From Dryas octopetala (taxonomy: Eukaryota; Streptophyta; Magnoliopsida; Rosales; Rosaceae), in NCBI GenBank assembly GCA_963921425.1, contig OY992832.1, positions 21,240,835 to 21,304,834 of the forward strand: DNA of 64,000 nucleotides, given 5' to 3'. Positions within the stretch are counted from its first letter, which is position 1. Every line of letters begins with the position of its first letter. The translations under genes were made by a program, and so were the position numbers. Shown piece after piece: positions 1-13,200 of this stretch. The notes beneath the pieces are model-generated. The model saw nothing but the letters and a program-made list of their open reading frames with translations. It had not been told where the DNA came from and searched no databases.

Positions 1-2849
1 CACTTACAACTTCAAATTTAGTTGTGATTGAACGACAATCACATCTAAATTGTGAGACAGTCACAGTTAAGTTGTGACTTCATTGAATTTTTTTTAGAAA
101 AATTATACTACAATTTAATATAAATAGAGGTCAAAACAATACTTTTACTCAAAATAATACATAATATAGTGATGTGAGTTGTCTCTTTTAATTCACCAAG
201 ACAGTCACAGTTAAGTTGTGACTGAATTGATCTTTTTTTTGTTAATACAATATAATATAAATTAATGTAATATTTGTAATGTAATATTATTATTATTTTT
301 TACTGTAGTGACATGTGATGTAATATTTACAAATTCTAATACATTTTACTTTATTATTTTGTTTGACTTTTCAATTAGTACATAATCTAAAATGTTATTT
401 AATTTTGGTACCTAAACTAAAAAGTTTTTGAAATTTAATAGTTAAAATCAATGAACCTTTATTAATATTATATCTTAAAAATACAAATTTGTTATTCGAT
501 CACCTATATTATAATAAATGGATCGATAATACTACGTAGCGGTGTAATAATTACACATAAAATTATTACACAATAAAAACAAAAGGGGCTTCCCCACTTA
601 CTCACACCTGCAACCAAACCCCCTTTTACTTTATAATTTGAAGGAAATTTGTACGCACCTTCCTAGCTCCATTACTATATATGTAAAGTAGGACTGGGGT
701 CCCCTCTCCCACGTGAAGACAGACCCACCCATGCCTTATATATGATAATATATGATTAATGCATGTATATATAATACTTACAAAAGTTTATTCGCATGTG
801 GTGGTGGCTTAGGTTTCCACGATGCAGCTTGAATTTGATTTCAAAACTTATTTTTTGAATATAAAATGGATATAATTCAGCTACAATGAATCGAAATGTA
901 ATTTTTATAATTTTTTGAGACCAAAACTATTCTCAATTTTGGATATAGGCTAAAGCCCTCTCCTCTCCTCTGCTCCGTTACATGAGAACCAATCTCATGC
1001 TTTGTCCTCCTGACAGGCATGAGATTGAGAGAGGCTGATGAGAGTTCCTATCAAGTCAGCATAGTCAACACTGTTGACTGCTGACTCAGCATGCTAGCTG
1101 TGTTAGTTATCCAGCTGTGTAGTTGTTATTAATCTGATAGTCAGTTACTCAGATTCCTTGAGCAATGCTTATCTTATATACTGTACGAACATACTTGTAA
1201 CCATTCATTCAACTCAATACAAGATTAATCAATTCAGTTTCTCTCTTTTCTTGCTTCTCTTTCCCTTTTGTTTTCTCTGTAACCAAACACATGAATTCAA
1301 TCATGAAGATTATCATATATAAGCTAGCTAGCCACTATCGATCTACTTGGAAACAAAGAAATCAGGACAAACTAACAAAATTATATACACAATTAATAAA
1401 TAAAAGCTATATAGTATATAACTACGTACCATATACTCCATCACCTCCATCATGAGTTACCTTGAGTTTATATAATATATATATATAGTTTAATATGAAT
1501 TGATTATGTATGATTTAAGATTTAAGGATATTTTTGGCCAAAAAAAATTTAGGGAGATACATTAGCGTCACTATCACACACACACACAATGCAGTCACAA
1601 TGAGTGCAATCACTACTCACTCACTCAATGACATCAAAATTAAGGGGCAATTACAGGAGTAATTTTTTGGTCACGCCCCATGTGATATTATTAATCCATT
1701 TATATTATAATATGTGTATATTTATTAATATTATATCTTAAAAATATAAATTAGTTGTTCACTTATATTATAATAAATGGATCGATAATACTAAGTGGTG
1801 TAATAATTACATATAAAATTATTGCATGTGACCGTAAAATCACGTGATATGTTGACATGGTGTTACCGATCCACTCAAATTGTAATACGTGTGTAATTTT
1901 TAAGGATATTATTTAAGGTTTAAAGTTTTAGATATTAATTATTGTGCACATATTATAATTTAAGTATATTGGTATCACGTTAGCATGTCATGTTGTGACT
2001 ACTGTTATGGTCACATATATACTCACGTACAATAATTTTTAGTTTTATTACTCTAATTTTTCCTAATTGTGTGACATGTGACATGTGACATGACGTGAGG
2101 GAGGAACCTCTTGGACTTCTCAGGATGAAAACAGTAAAACCACAGTTTGAACAACAATAACAATAGAGAAAAAAACACATGTTAGACCTCAAATTCAAAG
2201 TCAGATACAGTATAGCGTAGTAGCCTTGTGGACCTGCAATGGGCTCCTTTTGTTTATTTCAAGTGTCCAGCCTTTACTATTGGGTTTTTCTTGTGTTAGT
2301 CTTAATTGGTACATTGTACATTTGTCCATGATTATCAATTTGTCAATCATGACTAATTTATATATTCTGCAAATGGTGCAAATAAAAAACCACAAGTATT
2401 ATAACAAACTCAAATTTGTACCAAAATAAGTGCTACCTAATATGTACCTACACATGTACAATCACTAAAACAAAAAAACACAGTCCTAATCAGTTAAAGC
2501 TAGTATCCAGACTGCTTGAAGTTGTTCTTAGTCACCACCATGCTCTTTAAATCGTCTAAGAACATTGTCATGACCACCCTCCCCATCACGTACGTCTACC
2601 ATAGCATCATTCTCGAACTTTTGTGGGGCAACATTGCAGGTCTTCATATCCTAGCTAGTCCACACCCATTCCACTAATTTTTGCTAGTGTGGCCTCCTCA
2701 TCTATATAACAATGGACAATCTTTATGTCAAAGAAGACCCCTTTCTGCGCACTATTTTCTCCTTCAATAATCATAAAAAAAATAAAGTGGCCAAAAAAAA
2801 ATAATCATAAAAATAAAGCATGTCGATCAAGCCTAAAGGGTAAGTAGGA
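1..2849. other. Gene-free AT-rich region
   Basis: No coding exon is recognisable. It holds an exact 25-bp direct repeat (55-79 and 199-223), and an AT-rich block at about 465-590 that recurs at about 1725-1830 (shared core ATAATAAATGGATCGATAAT). A stretch at about 1040-1260 has the look of a copia-type LTR end (a short TATA-like stretch, then a CT-rich tail), but no partner LTR or PBS is visible, so this is only suspected. An inverted repeat (CAATCTCATGC / GCATGAGATTG) lies near 990-1028. Confidence 0.5.
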
Positions 2850-3170
2850 TGTGATAGAATTAGAGCATCCAACCCAAAACTAATTGGCAATGGGTGGAGA
2901 TGCCCAAGACTTATAAACACATATGCTAAGCCTTAGTTTTCCGATGTGAGACATTGCTCCACATTACTCTCAACACGCCCCCATACGTGTGGCGAGATTT
3001 TTGAGCCTTACACGTGAACAAATTGTATTGAGTGACGTGGGAGCACGTGTGGCCGTTGAGCCTTACACGCGGATAACCAAGCTCTGATACCATGATAGAA
3101 TTAGAGCATTCAATCCAAAACCAATTGACAATGGGTGGAGAGGCCCATGACTTATAAACACATATACTAA
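2850..3170 (-). mobile_element. TRIM retrotransposon, right LTR truncated
   Basis: Terminal-repeat retrotransposon in miniature, read on the minus strand. The 3' LTR is 2850-2975 (TG...CA ends; starts TGTTGAGAGT on the minus strand). Its outer part repeats at 3093-3170, the truncated 5' LTR. Directly inside the right LTR, 3081-3092 is the complement of TGGTATCAGAGC, the standard primer-binding site for initiator tRNA-Met. A G-rich stretch next to 2975 (complement of CGCCCCCAT) fits the polypurine tract. The internal part is only about 105 bp and has no coding capacity, so it would need enzymes in trans. The truncated outer edge of the 5' LTR means no target-site duplication can be scored. Confidence 0.82.
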
Positions 3171-4043
3171 TGAACCAAAAATTAATGACGCACACCACTA
3201 ATGAACCAATAATTAATGTACCAATTCAACCAATGAAAATGAAAAAAAAAAAAAAAAAAGTATTCTGCAACATGGCGTCTTGTGACATTGAAAATTAGTT
3301 AGAAAGTCAGGCCGGCCTAAAAATTATATACATGTAAATGACTAACAATACATGCACTAATGGCTATATATGTGTGTGTATAGAATGATACAGTATAGGA
3401 GAAACAAAGAGACACAAATTGATTGCCGATCACTTAATATTGACAGCTTAGAATTGCTCAAAGATAGAAGATCGAGAAAATTAATGGGAGGAGCGCAAGA
3501 CAAAACAAGTGGATGATTGGCTTTGCTTCTGGTGAAGTGTTATTAAGGTTCAATTCATAAAGCAAATTATCCTAGCTAGAATAATCACTGAATCTTTAGT
3601 CATAGCGCAGCAAAGCATCATTTTTTTTTACACTTCATTTTTTTTTTAAAATAGTTTTTAGAAAAAAATTAAAAAACATTCCTCTTTTTTAAAATGATAA
3701 AACATCATTTTTTTTTACACTTCATTTTTTTTTAGTTGTCATCATTTTTTAAATTTAAAAATTGTTTTCAAATTTCATACCAAACAAGTTTTCAAATTTT
3801 TAAAATTGATTTTGAAAACTCACATTTAAAAAAAAAATTCTTAATTTTTGAAAAAAAAAATTTGAGTAAGATACCAAACGGGCCATAAACTTTCCTCATT
3901 TACCTTAATTGGTTGCAAAGCCAACAAGATTAGGGCTTCTTTTCTTCAAGCTCAAACCATGGTCCTCAAGGACAAAATGGCCCACATGTGGAACCGACCA
4001 TTTTAATCCGAGCACTCGATGCTTATTTGTTTGTTTTTTTTTA

Positions 4044-4670
4044 GGCTTAATTGTGTTTTTACCATTCAAAGTTTGAGTTGATTTCTATTTTACCACATAG
4101 ATCCACTTTACCACTTATAACTATGTCCCGTGTCCCACTTTATCTTTCTTAGTCCATTCCATCGTCCAAACCGTTAAAAATGCTGATGTGGCAAGGGGAT
4201 TCTTGTCATTTCGTCCACTTAGACAAAAAAAATAAATAAAAAATTCTCTTAAACCCTAAAGATGATGTGGCATCTACATGGCCATTGTAGGCCTTTTTTT
4301 TTCTTATGTAAGTTGCCATGTATAAAAAAAAATTAATTAAAAATATAATATTCTTAAAAAACAAAAAAAAACAAAACCTATCTCCTTTCTCCTTCCGCTC
4401 CCCCACCCCAAAAAAAATTCTCATATTTTTAGTTTTTAATTATTGTAATTAAATTTAACCTTTTATAAAATATAAAAAATTTTAGTAGATTTTTTTGTCT
4501 AAGTAGACGAAATTGAATGAAAAGAGGAAAATATGCCCCTGCCACGCAACATTTTTTATAGTTTGAATGACGAAATGGACAGAAAAAGGTAAAGTGGGAC
4601 ACGGGGAATAGTTGTAGGTGGTAAAGTGAAAATCAACTCAAATTTTGGGTAGTAAAAACACAATTAAGCA
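4044..4670. mobile_element. Long-inverted-repeat (Mutator/foldback-like) element
   Basis: The ends mirror each other: GGCTTAATTGTGTTTTTAC on the left, and GTAAAAACACAATTAAGC on the right. Pairing continues inward through matching stretches (ACCACATA.., TGTCCCGTGTCCCACTTT against AAAGTGGGACACGGGGAA, and TCGTCCACTTAGACAAAAA against TTTTTGTCTAAGTAGACGA). The interior has no coding sequence. The target duplication is obscured by poly-T. It shares its terminal GGCTTAATT with the element at 26111-27219, so both probably belong to one non-autonomous family. Confidence 0.7.
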
Positions 4671-4855
4671 TTTTTTTTTTATGAAATTGGTGTGTGGAGA
4701 AATGAGGTAAGATTATAATAAGTTAATGGTTTAACCTATCCAATATAACCGAAAGAAGATGAGGCTCACTTGAAGACACAAATGACAACGTTTTGTCTTC
4801 TCCCATTCATTTTATAATAAAAAATAAAATAAATGAAAGGGTGCATTTTGTTTTT

Positions 4856-5175
4856 GCTTATTTACACATTTATTCCCTTAAACTATAGTTTCGTCTTACT
4901 TTATCCCCTTAAAGTTTATTATCTCAATTTATCTCCTATAAATTTCTCTCGTGTCTTACATAATCCGAAATCGTCAAGTTCGCCAATTCTACCGTCAATT
5001 TACTTCTTGTCACGTAGATGCTACGTCATCAATTTAAACTGTGGAATGGATGGACTTAACGGTTTTGGGTTATATAAGACATAAAAGAAACTTACAGGAG
5101 ATAAACTGAGACAATAAACTTTATGGGGTTTAGTGAGACGAAACTATAGTTTTAAGGGGTGATTGTGCAAATAAG
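4856..5175. mobile_element. Long-inverted-repeat MITE
   Basis: Left end GCTTATTTACACATTTATTC and the complement of the right end GCTTATTTGCACAATCACC pair, continuing through ACTATAGTTTCGTCT, AAAGTTTATT.TCTCA and beyond, so nearly the whole 320 bp folds back on itself. It is non-coding. A related element lies at about 55870-56205. It sits some 130 bp upstream of the start codon of the small mitochondrial gene, so it may overlap that promoter. Confidence 0.7.
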
Positions 5176-5310
5176 CTTTTTGTATTTCATTTTTTTTTTT
5201 TTTTTTTTTTTTAAATCCACAGCCTTCTAGTCTCTCCTCCCACTCGATAGAAATTAGAAGCCCAAACAAACCCTAACCTCCAACACCCCCTTCTTCCACA
5301 CTCAACTCCA

Positions 5311-8300
5311 ATGGCGTCAAGGTTGGCTGCGAGGTTTGTCTCTCGGAGGCTGTCAAGCAGTAGTGGAAAAGTACTCGGCGAGGAGGAAAAAGCTGCAGAA
5401 ACTGTCTACATTAAGGTCATTATCAAAATCCCTAGCTACATTCTCTTACTCGTTCTTTGAACTCTTTTGTTGTTTCCTTGCTCTGGATTTGTATTCACTT
5501 CCTCTTGTATGTGGATGATGTTATGGAACTATGAACTTAGTTTTGGGTGCTCTGTGTTTTTTTATACTTTCCCACATTGAAATTTTCATATTTGTCAGCA
5601 TCAATGCTCTAATTTGGTCTCATCGTTCTAAGATTTACTTTCCTGCAGTACATTTCCGAATATGAGCTGAAACCCATGTAGATCATTTGTTTGTCGTGGG
5701 AAATATGAAATAACAAATCGATTAAGAATCTTTTGCAACATAAGACTTGTAGGAGTATATATCTTTTTCATCCTAAATTGGTACACACTAACAATTCAGT
5801 CCAATATCTATTTGTAATAAAGAGATGTGTTGTTGATGTATGTTATAGAACTAATCGTTAATTGTAGAGCTAGTACACACTTTTTGTGCTGGGTATAAAC
5901 CCGAGGACGGTGAGAAATGATGGAAACGAGGAAAAACAAAATAAATCAAGATAACAATCAGAAGAACACATAATGATTTACATAGTTTGGCAAGATCCTG
6001 GTGTAAACCGAGTCATGACAAATAATGATGGAAACAAGGAAAAATAAAATAAAGCATGATAAACAATCACAAGAGCACGTAACAATTTATGTAGTTTGGG
6101 AATTCCTGCTTATATCCATTAAGGTTTGAGAGAACCCAACTTCACTATGAGAGGAAAGCCATACTAGTAAATTTTGCGTAAGAGTTAGTTTCTAACCCAA
6201 CCCACACTCCACTGATAATCTGATATCCCCCTTTTTACTCTGTTTCTCAAATACTCCATGAAGTACACTCTCTAATCTTTATCACTATACTCTATTATGA
6301 TTATTTTTTGGGATACTTTTCAAGGCTAGAACCACTCCCCTTTTATAGTTTCTCAAATTCCAGTTTAAAATATCCTAAGTCAATGCATGAAATTGTCTTA
6401 GAAGGTGAATTGCATCAAGATATACATGAACCAGTTGAATACACCTTCTAGAGACACCAAGACTCTTCGTTTTAAGCTCTCATGGGCTGGATGCATTGGT
6501 CCCTGGCGGACCATTTCCAAAATTTAGGAGATATTTCAATGACAATTTAATTGAAAAGGATTTGGTATAATTCTAAAATCTATGGAAGTAATTTTTACTT
6601 CGGTTCATTTATTTCTTTTTTCCCAAGGTTAGGACATGAATTTGCAGAATTTTTATAGGTGTTTTGCAAACACCAAGACATGCTAAAAAATCTGCTATTT
6701 TTTGGGATGAAACTTTTCAGATAATTAAAATTTTTACTTCATTCCAAAGATGATAAGGTACTAAATTCAAAAGTTTATACATAACAAATTTGCTTAGCAT
6801 GGAAATGCTCTCTTGCTAAATAGTCCGGTATGGTGGTATGGTATTTTATGTTGTTAGATTGTGAATATGAATGCCTTCTCAATCTAAGACAACTTCTAGG
6901 ATTTCCTCCCTTCTATCCTAGTCCTCATTTGATCATATGGTTTCTTTGAATGTGCGGTCTATATTCATAGTCTGGCAATATAATATGCAGACTGCCTAGT
7001 AAGAGGAACCCTGATGTACTTATGTGCTTTATGCATGGATATGGATTTTCCATGAAACAAATGCATGGTTTACATTGCTTATGGCTTCTATGGGGGTTTA
7101 GGTGATGGTTTAATCACTTTAACATGTATAACTGCCTTTTAAACATTATCAAGTTTATTATATTCCTTGCATTAGCACTTATTAAAGGCTTCTCTGCTAT
7201 AGTTCTTTATTTATTCATCTTTTATGGGTTCGTAATTGCCTGCTGATCTTTCTATATTTATATCTTTCTCTCTAGCATTTTTGTTACAAACTCTATTGTC
7301 ATTCCATTATTGAGTTTATCGATGTATGGACTTGAGCATGCTAATATTGAAACTGTTGTTTTTTTGACATTTTAGTGATTTTCTTCTGGGTCTGATAAGT
7401 TTTATCAAATTCAGCCAACTTCCCATACTTAAAAAATTCAATTATTGAAGACGGGACTATAGTAATCACAAGCACACCACATATGTGTGATACAGAATTC
7501 CATCCATTTGTGCTTGCAGTCGCTACGATATAACTATACTAGGTTTGAATTTTACTTGTAGGATCAACTTTTATATCTAATCATCTTAATTAAATTACTT
7601 TCCTACATTGCTGTGATCATAATTTTTCCATGCATTCTCTAAATTACTATCTCAAATCCTATTTCTGCATCCTCTCAGCATTCCAGTTTATCAATCCCTA
7701 ACCCTCCCTAACACCTTAAAACCCTTGAATACCTGCTGCCCGAAACCCCTACAGTTTTTACTCAGATTCCTACCGCATAAAAGGTAATTTTTATGCAGTT
7801 ATTCAATCTTTACAATTGATCCTCTTGCACACACTTTTGATATAGAACCTAAATTTTTTTTTTTCTAACCTTCAAACCCTAAAATCAAAAATACCTAGGG
7901 GTGTAAAAATGACATTGGCCCAAAGCTCGATAGGCCAGCCCAAAAAAAGCTCGAACAAACCCAACCTGAACCTAATGAAGCCCAAGCCGATTTGAACTCG
8001 AACTGTTTGTTGTGGGCATTAGGCCTAGTGTTTTCACAAGAAACCTGGCCTAGGGCCTAGGGCCTAGTGCCAACTGAGTGTTTCTATTGTCTGTTTCTTT
8101 ATAATATTTGCAATGTTATTGTGATAAATCTTCTCACTCTTAATTGTTTATTGTTTGTTATTTTGCAGAAAATCGAGCAAGAGAAGCTGGAGAAGCTTGC
8201 ACGCAAAGTATGACCAAAGTGTAAACATTTCATGTATTTTGAGACTTAAGCAATCTTAGATGGTCATCACTTGAGAATGTAGAATGTGCTTATTCATTAT

Positions 8301-8921
8301 TTTTATTGGCCAGATTTCATCATTCCGAAAATTCAATCACTTTAATGTTTGATGATCTTGGTAAAATAAAGAAACAAGATTATTCTATGGGATCCTGTGC
8401 ATAATTGATTCAGTTCTTTAGTTTTGGCAATTTAAAGTGTCCTAGGCTCCTATCTGATGTTTAGCACCTCCAATGTTAGGCCACCTGGTTTGCCGGTGTA
8501 TTGGTTGCTCAATGAAGTGCAGAGTACTTATTAATTTATATGTCTGATCACATAGTGATCATAGTTATCACCAAATAAATTGTGATTTATATGTCTGATC
8601 GAATTTTTCGGTTCCGGCCTCTTATGTGGGATTCAAACAAATTGTTGGTTTGCATTGTCATTTCTCTCCCACAAATATTATGCTTAATGACTTGAGAATT
8701 TTCAGGGCCCTAAATCTGAAGAGAAACCAACTGCAACCTTAGGGGACTCAGTAACTGATGCCAAACCAAGTGGCTCAACCTCAGGCTCTGGAGCATCAAC
8801 TACCAAAGTATCAACTGACAAGTACCGGAATTATGCTGTTGTAGCAGGTGTTGTGACTGCTGGTGCTGCTCTGGGATGGTATCTTAAAGGTAGTGAAAAG
8901 AAGCCAGAAGTGCAGGACTGA
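5311..8921 (+). CDS. Small mitochondrial protein, At2g27730-like
   Basis: Three coding exons, 5311-5415, 8169-8207 and 8706-8921, join in phase 0 with GT/AG introns to give 119 residues. The first 20 residues are rich in Arg, Ser and Ala with no acidic residue (MASRLAARFVSRRLSS), typical of a mitochondrial presequence. A short charged helical stretch follows (EEEKAAETVYIKKIEQEKLE) and ends at ARK; it recalls the ATP synthase inhibitor (IF1) family. Then comes a Ser/Thr/Gly linker, and near the C-terminus a small hydrophobic segment (NYAVVAGVVTAGAALGWYLK) that could cross the inner membrane once. Plant relatives are annotated as uncharacterised mitochondrial proteins or putative F1Fo-ATPase inhibitors; function is inferred from that resemblance only. 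Intron 1 is 2.75 kb and holds repeat debris, including a diverged direct repeat of about 105-bp period at 5912-6102. Confidence 0.88.
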
Positions 8922-10297
8922 GGTTAATGTGCTTTGATTTGAACAAGTGAACCATCGGTTACTGTGACTCTTTTCTGGTAGCACAGAAAAAAAGCAAACT
9001 ATGAACCATCCATGTTTCTGTTCTGGCTGGTATATACTTTGTTGAGTTCTGGCAATATTCTCATCATGACCTTTCTGTTTTGGGAAATATATACATAGTG
9101 AAAAGTTTTTTTTCGAGCATTCATTTTTCAGTGAGATCATTATTTTCATGTTCATAATGTAATATGTGGGTAGCAAATGTGGTTTGCCAATTACGTGAGC
9201 AGGTGAGAATGGTTTTTGGGATTAAGCAGAGACTTGAACCCAAGTTCAGAGAATTTGGATAAACGCTAAGCAGTTGGTTATTTTTGAGTGGAGAATGTAC
9301 TCGGCAATCTGCAATTTCATTTCTCCATGGGACAGAGTTGGATATGAAGAAAATATATCCAATTTATTCACTCATTGGGTTGGACATCTTGAAATCAAAG
9401 AAACTATGTGTTCCCTAAATTTTTCTGTTTGAAGATAAGGCACTGAATTTAGGAATTATGAAACAGATTTATGTTGAGATAACTCGGAGTCTCTGACTGA
9501 CAACCATAGAGTTACTACATGTCCAAAACCAAGTAATCACAAGAACCAACCTCTAAGATTAAAGTTTGGGCATTCCTTCATCTCTCAGTTGGGTACACTA
9601 CTCAAAGTCTCAAATACAAGAGCTATTCCCAAGAGCGTACGATTGTTTGCAGTTTGGCTTGAGCTAAGGACCTAAGGTGATTCTAAACTACTTAAAATGA
9701 CTTAACATTCCCTCATATGTACGGGGCAGGTGGCTACGCCATCCCCTCAATTGACATAAATAAAGATTTGTTTTCAGATTACAAACAATTACAAGGGAAA
9801 AATGTCAAAATTGAAACTACAAAACCTTAACAAAAATTGAGTGATCTAGTCAATTTAGACTCTCTGTCATCTAATTGCTATAAATAGACGGCACAGAAAA
9901 ATGATGAATTTCTGGGTTTATAAATAAGTTAGTGGATGTATTTATATTTTAGCATTTCAAAAATAGTCTATCAAAGGCAAAGGTATTTTTTGGATTTTAA
10001 ATCGATTTTGTATTTTGAATACCAAATATTGCTTTTAAATACGGTACCACCGTACCACACGGTGGTCCGGCGAACCCTGCAATGATAAAATGGAAAGTTG
10101 GGAAATGTGAAAAGATCTCAGCCGTATAATAATATTGGAGGGTTGAGATTAAAACTCTGGTATAGTCTGGCACCAAAGAAACGGGTAGAGGATACAAATA
10201 CTTATCAGATACCAAGTTGGCACTTGGCAGTCACCTCTGTAGTCTGTACTTTCTACTTAGTGGCTTTGGAAGATAACATAGTCTTAGTCTTGGAGGT
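8922..10297. other. Intergenic, 3' UTR and next promoter
   Basis: Spacer between two genes on the same strand. The first few hundred bases are presumably 3' UTR of the mitochondrial gene. I see no coding exon, RNA gene or well-bounded repeat. No clear TATA box stands out before the next start codon. Confidence 0.4.
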
Positions 10298-13200
10298 ATG
10301 GAGAATATTAAAAGGGAGGTGGTGGTCTCAGCCTTGCAGTTCGCTTGCACCGATGACGTAGCCACTAACGTCGCCACCGCCGAAAGGTCTATCTTTCTCT
10401 TCACTCATTTCATCTTATTAACATCAAGTGCTAAGAAAGCATAAGTAGGGCCTTTTGTTTGATCCACAAAGAATTTGATGAATTTTCTTCCGAGTTTATA
10501 GACCCTTTTGTTAAAGGTTGCGATTTGAACTTGTTATGTGCATCTCTGCAAATATAGAACCAGACCCAGAAAGTTATCAGCTTGTTTTCCTTGATTAAAA
10601 TTCTTGAACTGAATGAATTTCTGGGTTTGCTCTTCTTTTTCTGTCTTGATATTTGTGTCCAATATTGTCCCAGTTGTATAATTTATGTGTGTGTTTGCTT
10701 TGCCACAGCTCTCTATTGAGTCATTCACCAATACTAAATAGCTTCCTATAAGAGTATTTGCCATACTCAAGTATAGTTTGCTTGCTCTTGTATAATTGTT
10801 TCAGGAGTGATTGAAAATCACATTCCCATTTGATCATTGCATTGGAGCTCCTTGATGTCTGAGCATGTACATAAGTACTCTTCAAGTGAAACCGTCATTC
10901 ACATCCCTGTTTAACTATGCATTTAGATCAAGATTTTCTCCTAAAAAGTAATGAAAGAAAGCCCAGTTCTCATCTCAATTTCAATAACCAAGGTGGAAAC
11001 CTGTGCCGCATAATTACTCTATTGAAATTTTAAGGTATCAATTATCCCAATCAAAAGATGTCTAACTTTTGAGTTTTGATCAATTTATCCTTGATAAGTA
11101 CTAAGACTCCCTTTCCATAATATACCTCGACCTCATATATGTGATTGTTTGGCTTCTAGACATCCGTTTATCCTAACCATCCTCTGTTGCTTCATCCTTT
11201 TATTGGCTTTGTATCATATCCTATTTTACATCCATCTAAAGGGCCATTTGGTAATCTTTTGTTTTTGTTTTAATTGAAGATGAAAATAGGAAAATGTAGA
11301 GTAAAGTGTGAAAAGAAAAAAGTGATGGAGGTGAGGGAAGGAGATGAAAGAGGAGACAGATGAGGAGAAATGAGGTGATAGAAAACACAAAACTAAATAT
11401 ATATATATTTTTTAGTTTTTATTTCTAAACCCTTCTATTTCTATATATATATATATATTTTCTCTCTCCCTCACCTCTATTACCTTTCTTCCCACTTTAC
11501 TCTCTATTTTCCTTCCCTATCTTTAAGCTAGAAAAAAAAAATAAAAGAAAAGTTACCAAACAGACCTTAAGCTTTTTGTCCTCCCTTTTTCTTGCTGTCA
11601 TTCATAAACTTCATCTTATCATAAGTGTCTCAATTTGAATCCTAACCAAATTAGGGTAATTGATATCGTTCCTATCAACCTTAATTTCATATTTCTCCTT
11701 ATTAAATTACTTAACAAAATGTATTTGAACATTCTTTTGAAGGTGTGTGTATAGGGGTTCTAAAGAGGGAGCCCTCTTATTAAGAAAAGAAAGGACCACA
11801 TTATGGCAGCCCATCCCACAATGTGGTCCCATGACCTGAGATGTCTATATTTTAGGTTTCTCAAAGACCATCCCTACAAAAAATCAGCTAAATTGAAAAT
11901 TGTTTACCCATTTGATTATCATCATAACTATTCCATTTTTTTTTTCTCAGAAATATAATGTTCTTTGTGACCACAATTAGATGACTACATGGTGTCTAAT
12001 TTGACTTATTTTTTTAGGGATCATCTTTGAAAGAACCTAAAAAAATCAACAACTCTGATCATGAGACCACATTGTGGGCCATTCCACAATGTGGTTCCTT
12101 CTTTTCTTAAAAAGATGGCTCCCTCTTCAGAAGCCCTCTACACACGCCCCCCTTCACACACATACATGCACATATAATAGATATAATTCTATATGTAAGA
12201 TAATGTTCTTTTGCTAGATATCTGGCACGTTATGTTGTAAAATCTCACATTCAAACAAGAGGCCATCTGATTAATAGTCCAGATTGGTAGTCTGACAACA
12301 TAACATGAAATTTTCTGACGAGAACATTTCCCCTATATGTAAGTTTGTGGAAAGAGTTTCACAAGATATATTGATGTACAATAATTTATTCATTGCCACA
12401 TTTTTTTTTGTTGTTTTCCGTGTGTACCGACTCTTGTACCATAACCAAATTGAGTGGTTGGTTGTTGAAAAGCTTTGTATGTTATCATTTTTGGTTTTCC
12501 ATATGCCCCTCCCCCATGCTTCACCTTTTTCACAATAATTATCTTGTTGAGTTATATTCATTATCCTTTTTCTCTTCAGGCTGGTTAGAGCTGCTCATGC
12601 AAAGGGTGCAAACATCATTCTCATACAGGTATATGACCCTTCAAAGTGTAGCTTTCTAAGCTTATAACACTTTTACTTTCGTTTCATTGCTGTTTTAGCA
12701 TTGCTTATACTAGTTTATCCTAAAGCATATTATAATTTCAGTTTCTTCATTTGATATTTCAAATTAGAATAATATGCAAACTAGGCCTAAAAGGTGGACA
12801 AAAAGAAGCTCTGTGATAATCTAAAGACTAGAAAGAGAAATTGTTTACTTTTATGATCCTTTCATCGTTTTCAACACAACTTCTGATCAATTGGAGAATG
12901 ATTTCTGTAATGAATTGAGTATTGATTTCTGTTGGTGGTACAATAGATAGTCAAAGTGCGATATGTCATACTTGTTGCATGTACTGTAAGTAACATTTAG
13001 ATTATTATGTGTTACATGTTTTATTAGCAGTACTTATCGTATATCAGATTGTATACAGTATCATGTATTCTAAGATACTAACAAATTTGACTGCCATTGA
13101 TGACTGTGGATTTGAAAATTGAAGGTGATCTTAGAATTTAGTCAACCTACTTGTGGAGTGGGAGCAGAAGTTACTTGAAGCCATCTATATCAATAAGCAC

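Noticed and set aside
8811..9176. 121-codon minus-strand frame
   Set aside because: Antisense to the last exon and 3' UTR of the mitochondrial gene, with no domain.
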